DNA of 64,000 nucleotides from Bradyrhizobium oligotrophicum S58 (lineage in GTDB: Bacteria > Pseudomonadota > Alphaproteobacteria > Rhizobiales > Xanthobacteraceae). Location of the stretch: NCBI RefSeq assembly GCF_000344805.1, contig NC_020453.1, positions 7,792,001-7,856,000 of the forward strand. The letters are read 5' to 3'. The first letter of the stretch is position 1. Each line of letters opens with the position of its first letter. Below, in pieces: positions 30,287-37,675 of the stretch. The position numbers were made by a program, and so were the translations under genes. Below the pieces are notes generated by a model. It searched no databases and had not been told where the DNA came from. It saw nothing but the letters and a program-made list of their open reading frames with translations.

Positions 30287-31855
30287 ATGGCAGGTCGCAT
30301 CACGATGGCTCGGTTCAGCATTCGGACATTTGGCTTTCCGGAGATCCGCCGGGACGACCAGGCGTGCCGGCTGTCGCTGCGCAAGGGTCTCGCGCTGCTG
30401 GTCTATCTGGCCGAGGCCAGAGGCGCCGTCGCGCGCGACGTCGTCGCGACGATGTTCTGGCCGGACAGCTCCGAAGAGGTGGCGCGGGCGCGCCTGCGCC
30501 GCCTGCTGCACCGTCTCCAGGCCACGCTCGGCGACGGCGTGCTCACCACCGACCGCGCCACGATCCGCTGGTCGCCGGCAATTGCACTGGAAGTCGATTC
30601 CGCCCTGTTCGAAGCGGCGGGCGATCGCGGCGAGTTCGAGCAGGCCTGCCGGCTCTATCCGGGCGATTTCCTGGACGGGTTCACGCCCGGCGACTGCCCG
30701 CAATTCGACGAATGGGCCTTCTTCCGGCGCGAAGCCTTGCGCGGCCGGGCGGTCCAGGCGCTGGAGCGCGTGGTGCAGGCGAGAAGCGGCTGCGGCGATC
30801 ACGCCGCCGCCGCGGCCCATGCCCGACGCCTCGTCGCGCTCGATCCGCTCAGCGAAGTCTATGCTCGTGCCCTCATCCGCAGCCTGATGCTGGCCGGAGA
30901 TCGCGCGGCCGCCGGGCGCGAGCTCGAGGCGCTCACCAAGCGCCTTCGCGACGAGCTCGGCGTGGCGCCCGAGGCGGACACGCTGGCGCTCATGCGACAG
31001 GGCGCAGCGACGGCAAGCGAAACCACGCCGCAGACGCGCTATGTCGGCGGCGGCGGCGTTCATCTCGCGTTTCAGACCTATGGCAGCGGCCCCGTCGACA
31101 TCCTGCTGCTGCCCGGCTTCGTCTCTCACGTCGAGCGCATCTGGGAGGAGCCGCACTGCCGCGCCTTCCTGTCCGCACTCGCCGGGATGGGGCGCCTCAT
31201 CCTGTTCGATCGCCGCGGCATCGGGCTCTCCGATCGGCTCGGTTTCAACCCTGGCGTCGATGCGACGGCGCGGGACATCGAGACGGTGCTCGACGCCGCC
31301 GGCAGCCGCCGTACCGTATTGTTCGGCGCCTCCGAGGGCGGGCCGGCCTGCATCCGATTCGCGGCCGATCATCCCGATCGCGTGTCGGGGCTGATCCTGT
31401 TTGCTTCGCTGGCCAAGGGCAGCGCAACGGCCGATTATCCGCATGCGCTGCAGGCCGAGCAGTACGGCCTATGGCTGCAGCAGCTCGTGGCCGGATGGGG
31501 TGGACCAGCCGGCATCGAGACGTTCGCGCCAAGCCTCGCAGGCGATCCCCAGGCGCGCGCCTGGTGGGCCGGCCTGCTCCGCGCCGCTTCGAGCCCGGGC
31601 GCCATCAAGGGCCTGCTCGAGGCGCTCAGGGATGCGGATGTCCGGCATCTGCTGGGCCGGGTGTCGGCACCGACGCTGGTGCTCCACCGTCGCGATGACC
31701 GCGCCGTCCGCATCGGTGCCGGCCGGCATCTCGCCAGCCGCATCCCGCAGGCGCGGTTCGTCGAGCTCGACGGCGCCGATCATTGGGCCTTCGCCGGGGA
31801 TCAGCGGCAGGTCCTCGCCAGCATCGAATCATTCATCAGCGGTCTCACGGCGTGA
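30287..31855 (+). CDS. BTAD transcriptional activator fused to an alpha/beta hydrolase
   Basis: 522 residues in two parts. Residues 1-240 resemble the winged-helix plus bacterial transcriptional activator (BTAD) unit of SARP/AfsR-type regulators (RLSLRKGLALLVYLAEARGA, MFWPDSSEEVARARLRRLLH, then helical repeats ending LRDELGVAPEADT). Residues 255-520 are an alpha/beta hydrolase with nucleophile elbow GASEGG, oxyanion region LLLPGF, an acidic residue after LVLHRRDD, and a late His in GADHWAF. The hydrolase part may be a ligand sensor rather than an enzyme, as proposed for other regulators with hydrolase folds. It is divergent from the MddA-like gene, a possible target. Confidence 0.88.
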   Translation: MAGRITMARFSIRTFGFPEIRRDDQACRLSLRKGLALLVYLAEARGAVARDVVATMFWPDSSEEVARARLRRLLHRLQATLGDGVLTTDRATIRWSPAIALEVDSALFEAAGDRGEFEQACRLYPGDFLDGFTPGDCPQFDEWAFFRREALRGRAVQALERVVQARSGCGDHAAAAAHARRLVALDPLSEVYARALIRSLMLAGDRAAAGRELEALTKRLRDELGVAPEADTLALMRQGAATASETTPQTRYVGGGGVHLAFQTYGSGPVDILLLPGFVSHVERIWEEPHCRAFLSALAGMGRLILFDRRGIGLSDRLGFNPGVDATARDIETVLDAAGSRRTVLFGASEGGPACIRFAADHPDRVSGLILFASLAKGSATADYPHALQAEQYGLWLQQLVAGWGGPAGIETFAPSLAGDPQARAWWAGLLRAASSPGAIKGLLEALRDADVRHLLGRVSAPTLVLHRRDDRAVRIGAGRHLASRIPQARFVELDGADHWAFAGDQRQVLASIESFISGLTA

Positions 31856-31939
31856 GCACGATCGGCCATCGTGACCAGGCGTGCAGCTTCCGAGGCTCAC
31901 CGCGAACACTTCGAGGTTGCAAAAACGCGGCATCGCGGC

Positions 31940-32563
31940 ATGCTGACGCCGATGCCTGAGAAAGCCCTTTCGCCCGACGACACGCCGCCCGAGACGCCGC
32001 ATTACCACGGCCATCGGCAGCGCCTGCGCGAGCGCTTCCACAGCGCCGGCCCGGATGCGCTCAACGACTACGAGCTGCTGGAGATGGTGCTGTTTCCGGC
32101 GCTGCCGCGGCGGGACGTCAAGCCGCTGGCGAAGGCGCTGCTGAAGACTTTTGGCTCGTTCGCCGAGGTGATCCACGCACCGGAGCCGCGGCTGCGCGAG
32201 ATCGACGGCATCGGCGATGCCTCGATCACGCAGCTCAAGCTGATCGCGGCGGCCGCGCAGCGCATCGCCAAGGGCGAGGTCCGGCAGAAGCACGCGCTGG
32301 CGTCATGGCAGGACGTCATCACCTATTGCCGCACCAGCATGGCGTTCGCCGACAAGGAGCAGTTCAGGTTGCTGTTTCTCGACAAGCGCAACCAGCTGAT
32401 CGCCGATGAAGTGCAGCAGACCGGCACCGTCGATCACACGCCGGTGTATCCACGCGAGGTGATCAAGCGCGCACTGGAGCTGTCGGCTACCGCGATCATC
32501 CTGGTGCACAACCACCCCACTCGCCACTTTTCGCTCACGCCTGATCACGCTCAAGCTCATTGA
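31940..32563 (+). pseudogene. radC: RadC (JAMM/MPN+ domain) truncated by island insertion
   Basis: About 207 residues. The helix-hairpin-helix part ([19 protein letters not shown]) and most of the JAMM fold are normal. The sequence follows the RadC family up to AIILVHNHP at 32518 and then departs into [13 protein letters not shown] and a stop. The family continues with SGDPTPS and about 35 more residues. So the Ser, Gly and metal-ligand Asp of HxHPSGDP are lost. An integrase gene starts 154 bp later, so this is almost surely an insertion junction. The start could be ATG 31940 or 31952. Confidence 0.88.
32504..32521. other. Predicted left attachment site of the island (inside radC)
   Basis: The point where the RadC reading ends and foreign sequence begins is at or just after GTGCACAACCACCCC (32504-32518). 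A site-specific recombinase gene lies immediately downstream. The exact core repeat cannot be fixed because the right end is not in the window. Confidence 0.6.
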
Positions 32564-32717
32564 AACACTTATAAAATATCATTTTTCCGACATTGCGTAG
32601 TGGGGGCGGTTTTGGCAAATTGGGGGCTGTAAAAGGGGTAGAAAACGGCCTTCCGCTCCCAGCTAGCGATCCCTGCTTCTCCTCGACCGATCCCAGTTCC
32701 GGAAAGGAGGAAACGCT

Positions 32718-33971
32718 ATGCCCGCCCTAACTGACACCGCGATCCGACATGCGCTGAAGCGCGTCGAGATCAGTCGCAAGCAGGAGAACCTCGCCGATGG
32801 CGAGGGGCGCGGCACCGGCCGTCTCGTTCTCGTCCTCAAGCCCATGCCCAAGCGGGTCACCGCCGACTGGATGGCGCAGCAGTGGCGCGACGGAAGACGC
32901 ACTAAGAAAAAGATCGGCGCCTATCCCTCGATGTCGCTCACGCAAGCTCGCGAGATCTACAAGCGCGACTTTGCTGACGTCATCCAGAAGGGCCGAAGCA
33001 TCAAGATCGCCACCGACACTCGCCCCGGCACGGTCGCCGATCTATTCGAGGGTTATGTCGCTGCGCTCAAGGACGGAGGCAAACCGTCCTGGAAGGAAAC
33101 TGAAAAAGGCCTCAACAAGATCGCCGACACGCTCGGGCGTAATCGCCTCGCCCGCGAGATTGAGGCCGAGGAAATCATCGAGCTGATCCGCCCGATCTAC
33201 GAGCGCGGTGCCAAGTCGATGGCCGACCATGTGCGCTCCTATCTCCATGCCGCCTTTAGTTGGGGCATGAAGTCCGACAACGACTATCGTCAGCAATCCT
33301 CTCGCCGCTTCCGGATTCCCTTTAATCCGGCAACGGGCATCCCCACCGAACCCAAGGTCCAAGGCAGTCGCTGGCTCGACGAAAACGAGTTCGTGCAGCT
33401 CTATCGCTGGCTGGAGCACCCCGACACGCCGGTTCATCCCTCTTATCCGCGCGCCGTGCAGCTCATCATGCTGACCGGCCAGCGCGTCGAGGAAATCGCG
33501 CGGCTCCGTATCGATCAATGGGACGCCAAGGAGCGGATCATTGACTGGTCCAAGACCAAGAACGACCAACCCCACGCCGTCCCAGTCCCATTGCTCGCTG
33601 CTGAGCTGATCGAGTCGATTAAGCCGAACGAATATGGCTGGTACTTCCCATCGGCCAAAGACCCGAGGAAGCCCGTCAGCCACGGAACGCTCTATAGCTT
33701 CGTGTGGCGGCAGCGCGACCGCGGCGTCATACCTTACGCAACCAATCGGGATCTCCGACGGACGTTCAAGACGTTGGCAGGCAAGGCCGGCGTTTCAAAA
33801 GAGATCCGCGACCGCCTCCAAAACCACGCGCTCCAGGATGTGAGCTCCAAGAATTACGATCGGTGGCACTATATGCCCGAGAAGCGCGCCGGGATGGCCA
33901 AATGGGACAGGTTCGTTCGGACCCTGCTCAAGGAGAAGAAGGCCAACCGCGCATTGGAGCAGGCCGCGTGA
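32718..33971 (+). CDS. Tyrosine-recombinase integrase of the island
   Basis: 417 residues. An N-terminal DUF4102-like arm-binding domain (KKKIGAYPSMSLTQAREIYK) is followed by a SAM-like core-binding domain (about 105-200) and a catalytic domain with Arg in LTGQRVEEIARL (near 251), Arg in DLRRTFKTLAG (near 346), His in QNHA (near 370) and Tyr in NYDRW (near 379). The usual His of the H-x-x-R box is Arg here (NRDLRRTF), a tolerated but uncommon change. The AGGAGGAAA before ATG is strong. It lies next to the broken radC, so it is the likely enzyme of insertion. Confidence 0.93.
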   Translation: MPALTDTAIRHALKRVEISRKQENLADGEGRGTGRLVLVLKPMPKRVTADWMAQQWRDGRRTKKKIGAYPSMSLTQAREIYKRDFADVIQKGRSIKIATDTRPGTVADLFEGYVAALKDGGKPSWKETEKGLNKIADTLGRNRLAREIEAEEIIELIRPIYERGAKSMADHVRSYLHAAFSWGMKSDNDYRQQSSRRFRIPFNPATGIPTEPKVQGSRWLDENEFVQLYRWLEHPDTPVHPSYPRAVQLIMLTGQRVEEIARLRIDQWDAKERIIDWSKTKNDQPHAVPVPLLAAELIESIKPNEYGWYFPSAKDPRKPVSHGTLYSFVWRQRDRGVIPYATNRDLRRTFKTLAGKAGVSKEIRDRLQNHALQDVSSKNYDRWHYMPEKRAGMAKWDRFVRTLLKEKKANRALEQAA

Positions 33972-34357
33972 GTTGCCGCTCGCTTATCGTGGTTGGCACG
34001 CCCGCCGTGTTCGGCTCCATGGCTTGTGCCCACGCCGACCCATGCCAAGTATCACTGACGAGCTAGGCAGGCCTCTACTTTTCCGGAGGCACCCGCCACG
34101 TTGGTGATAGAGACAGCCCTTTTCGCCGGTACAGTCGACCCCTCCGAATGGATCGAAGTTCGGCTCCGGATCTCAGTCAAACGTCTCGCTCAACACGTCG
34201 GCCCGCCCTGTCAGAAATGTATCCCCATTTCCGACCGGAGAGTCGAGGCTGTCAGAAAAACGATTACAAATTTCTGACGTCTTTCCCTTCCGGCGGCTGG
34301 CTGGTAAGGGCGGTTTCGACCCCACCGGCACCTCAATCCCTCCCTCCCGGTTACCGC
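33972..34357. other. Non-coding gap between integrase and nuclease-helicase operon
   Basis: 386 bp between two convergent genes. No credible coding frame, tRNA or repeat was recognised. Confidence 0.45.
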
Positions 34358-37300
34358 TCACGCCGCCGAGCCGCCCCTAACCCACTGAACGACACCCGGC
34401 GTCATGTAGACCAGCGCGCCCCGGTGAGCGCCCGTCGCCCGTACATAGTCTTCGAGCTGACCGGCATGGAGGCGAATATCAGCGTCGGACGGATCGACGT
34501 CGCTCTTCCAGTCGACGACCACTTCGGCGCGATCCCCAGCGTAGGCGATGGCGTCGATGCGCCCGGAGAGCGCGCTTGGCTTCGAGCTATCCTCGAGCAG
34601 CGCATACACCGGCCACTCAGGGGTCAGCCGCTCGCGAAGCGCCACGATGTCCGGCAGCTGCAACGTACGCCAAGCGGTAGCCGCTATCTCGCCGGCGTCC
34701 GGAAGGCCGTCGCCGTCGTCGGGATCGAGGACCAGTTCAGCCGCCAACTGGCACGCGCGGCTGGCAAAGCGCTCCACCTCCTCGACGAGTTCGCCCGTCA
34801 GCACCTCTTCCATCAGCTTGTGCAGGAGAAGACCGCGCACGCGCCCCGCACCGACAGGCTGGTTGACCTCGGGCGCATCGCCGGCATCGAGCGTGATGGC
34901 CTCGATCGACTGCAAGCGGTCCGGATCATGATCGCTCGGCCGCACCCAGGTCAGCGGAACGGCCGCTTCCTCGATGACCCCGCGCTCGGCTGCAAAGAGC
35001 TCAGCGGTCTGGGTATTCGGCGGGTCGGCGCTCATCGACGTCGGCACCGGCGCCATGCGGGAGACGTCCAGCTCCGGCAATGCGTCCTGGCCCAGGTTGA
35101 CGACACGAGCCCAGGACCTCTGCTCGGCCTGCGCTAGTTCCGGCACGATCAGCAGCTCACGGGCTCGCGTACACGCCACGTACCAGAGCCGTTCCCGTTC
35201 GCGCATCAGGCTCTCGTCATCGGTCTCCAGCGCAGCGCGCAGCTCGGGCGGCACGACATCGCCGATCACCCAATGTAGCGTGTCGTCGTCAGCCCGGTGC
35301 ACAAACGGCTCGTGGGAGCGCAGCAAGGTCGCGGTGTTGATCGGGATCACCACCGGCCATTCGAGCCCCTTGGCGCTGTGGATGGTGATGATCTCGATGG
35401 CGTCTCCGTCGGCATCGACACGGCCCTCGTTGTAGGCGGCGCCGTCGCGCCAGTCGCGGCTCACGTCGCGGGCAAAGCGCTTCATGCCTTTGACGCTGTA
35501 GGATCGTGCCCGTTCGAGCAGCGCCTCGACGTTGGCGGCGGCTCGCGCGCTGCGGTCGCCTTCGCGCGCGCTCAAGATCGGCCGCACGGCCAGCCGCTCG
35601 ACAGCTTCGGCAAGCAGCAACGCAGGCGTCGTCGCCCGTGTCCGGCGGCGTAGGTCCTGGAGGATCGTGAGGATCCGCCGCGCGACTGGATGAGCGACGT
35701 GATCGGGATCCATCGCCAGCGAGAATTGAGGAATTGCGTCGGGCCGATCCGCAAGCGCCGGCAAACCAGCGGTGATGTCGAGCAACTCCTCCTCGCTGAG
35801 GCCAACCAGCGGACCGCGCATCAAGGCGCCGAACGCCAAGGTGTCACCGGCGTCCGCCAGCACGCGCGCGAGTGCGACAAGGTCCTGCACCTCCTGGCGA
35901 CGGAACAGTCCTTTCCCAGCCTGCGAAGCGATCGGGAGCCCGCGCGCTTCAAACGCGCGCTCGTATCGCCAGAGCTCGGAGCCCGTCGGGGCGAGCAGCG
36001 CGATGCCGCCCGGCGTGAGCGGCGCAAGCTCGCCGTCCTCGTCGCGGATCTTCAAGTTGCCGATTAGCCGTGTGCAGAGATCGGCGACGGCTTCGGCCTC
36101 GGCGTCGCGGATCTGCGCCGCCCGCGAGTCCGGCGGCAGATCGATCGTGATCTTGGCGGCGCACGGCAGCTCGTGATCCGGCGGATCGAGCGTTGGCGCG
36201 AGCTCCACGTAACCCGGCTGATTCCGGCCGGAGAGCGGCGCCGCGAAACACCGGTTGATATGGGTCAGGACCGCCGGCCGCGAGCGGAAGTTCGCCGTGA
36301 TCTGGACGATGTTGTCGGGCCAGCGCCGGGCGACGGCGCCCCGTGCTTCTGCGTAGGAGCCCACGTCGGCGCCTCGGAAGCGGTAGATCGCCTGCTTAGG
36401 GTCGCCGACCATAAAGAGAGCGCCCTCGCGCAGAACGCTGTCCTGCCATCGGGGCGCACCGTCGTCGGCGGCGATCCGAAACAGGATCTCCGCCTGGATC
36501 GGGTCGGTATCCTGGAATTCGTCGACGAAGATGTGGCGATATCGCTGTCCAAGCGCGCGTCGAACTGCATCGTGCTCCCGCACGAGCGCGTGCGCCCGCT
36601 CCAACAGATCGTCGAAGTCAAGAACGGCGGCGGCGCGTTTGAAGGCAGCGTAGTCGGCGAGTACCTCATCGAGCTCATCGGACAACTTGGCGACCAGCGC
36701 GGTCGCGACACGGCCGAGAATGACGCGGTAACAGTGGTCGACCCGCGCAAAATGGCGACCGGCCTCCGCGTTGAGTTCGGCGCCGCGATCCTTGCCGGCG
36801 GCCTTGTCCCATGCCGTCTTCATCCTTGGGGTTAGCAAATCGAAGGTGTAGCGCCGCATACAAGGCAGACGCGCCGGATGAGCGAGCCGCCAGAGCGTGT
36901 CGAAAACAGGCGGCGTCGTGAAGCTGCCCTCGAAATGACTGGCCAGTGTCTCCAGCTGTCTGACCACTTCGAGCGTCTTGGGCTCGACGGGCTGCGCCGA
37001 CAGCCAGCGGCGGAAATCCGCGACGGCCTCGACGATATCGATATCCGGCCGGCCGCTGAGATCGGCCGCGGGCGCCCGCGCACCGCGATGCTTCAGGCGA
37101 AACCGAGCAAGCCCCTGCAAGGTGGCGGCCACGTGACGCGGATCATACTCCGATAGGGAGGCGATCGGATCATTGGCCCGTGCCGGTCCGTTCAGCCGCC
37201 TTCTGAACCATTGCTCAAACACGGCCTCAAAAGCGGCCTCGGCCTGCGTCGCATCGAGGATGCGTGCGCCGGGATCGATATCGGCTTCGACCGCGTAACT

Positions 37301-37675
37301 GCAGATGATGGTCTGGCAAAACGCGTGGATTGTCGTGGCGGTGAGCTCATCAAGCTTGCCGGCAGCCGCCGAAAGGGCGCGCCGCTGCGCGTCGGTCAAG
37401 CCGTCGGGCAGAGCTTCCCGCAACGGATTCGGAACACGTCCCGCGAGCAGATCGTCGACATAACGGTGGACGCGGGCGCCGAGCGCGCTCGCCGCGAGCT
37501 CCGTGAAGGTGATGGCCGCTATCGAGCGTGGTTCGGCGCCGCGCGCTAACAGCATCGTCAGTCGGCCCGCCATGAGAGCGGTCTTGCCCGTCCCTGCCGC
37601 CGCCTCCACCAGCAGCGTCAAATGGAGTTGTGTGAGCGCCCTCAGCCGCGCGGATTCGTCGACGAGTTTCGTCAT
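34358..37675 (-). CDS. AddA-like UvrD-type helicase-nuclease (island copy)
   Basis: 1105 residues. SF1 helicase with Walker A AAAGTGKT (25-32), motif II DEFQDTDPIQ, motif III GDPKQAIYRFRGADV, and motif V-like ITIHSAKGLEWPVV. The C-terminus carries a PD-(D/E)XK nuclease box (GRIDAIAYAGDRAEVVVDWK, with Asp and Asp-x-Lys). This is the layout of AddA/RecB. Its N-terminal sequence does not read like the housekeeping alphaproteobacterial AddA as I recall it, and it lies on a mobile island, so a defence or element-maintenance role is likely. Its start overlaps the stop of the AddB-like gene by 4 bp (ATGA), so the two are translationally coupled. Confidence 0.9.
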   Translation of the reverse strand: MTKLVDESARLRALTQLHLTLLVEAAAGTGKTALMAGRLTMLLARGAEPRSIAAITFTELAASALGARVHRYVDDLLAGRVPNPLREALPDGLTDAQRRALSAAAGKLDELTATTIHAFCQTIICSYAVEADIDPGARILDATQAEAAFEAVFEQWFRRRLNGPARANDPIASLSEYDPRHVAATLQGLARFRLKHRGARAPAADLSGRPDIDIVEAVADFRRWLSAQPVEPKTLEVVRQLETLASHFEGSFTTPPVFDTLWRLAHPARLPCMRRYTFDLLTPRMKTAWDKAAGKDRGAELNAEAGRHFARVDHCYRVILGRVATALVAKLSDELDEVLADYAAFKRAAAVLDFDDLLERAHALVREHDAVRRALGQRYRHIFVDEFQDTDPIQAEILFRIAADDGAPRWQDSVLREGALFMVGDPKQAIYRFRGADVGSYAEARGAVARRWPDNIVQITANFRSRPAVLTHINRCFAAPLSGRNQPGYVELAPTLDPPDHELPCAAKITIDLPPDSRAAQIRDAEAEAVADLCTRLIGNLKIRDEDGELAPLTPGGIALLAPTGSELWRYERAFEARGLPIASQAGKGLFRRQEVQDLVALARVLADAGDTLAFGALMRGPLVGLSEEELLDITAGLPALADRPDAIPQFSLAMDPDHVAHPVARRILTILQDLRRRTRATTPALLLAEAVERLAVRPILSAREGDRSARAAANVEALLERARSYSVKGMKRFARDVSRDWRDGAAYNEGRVDADGDAIEIITIHSAKGLEWPVVIPINTATLLRSHEPFVHRADDDTLHWVIGDVVPPELRAALETDDESLMRERERLWYVACTRARELLIVPELAQAEQRSWARVVNLGQDALPELDVSRMAPVPTSMSADPPNTQTAELFAAERGVIEEAAVPLTWVRPSDHDPDRLQSIEAITLDAGDAPEVNQPVGAGRVRGLLLHKLMEEVLTGELVEEVERFASRACQLAAELVLDPDDGDGLPDAGEIAATAWRTLQLPDIVALRERLTPEWPVYALLEDSSKPSALSGRIDAIAYAGDRAEVVVDWKSDVDPSDADIRLHAGQLEDYVRATGAHRGALVYMTPGVVQWVRGGSAA

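Noticed and set aside
29389..31698. 769-residue plus-strand open frame spanning mddA and the BTAD-hydrolase gene
   Set aside because: Covers two well-supported genes on both strands and reads as low-complexity Arg-rich sequence.
32564..34357. Possible tRNA attachment site for the island
   Set aside because: No tRNA-like fold or T-loop motif found; the broken radC explains the insertion site better.
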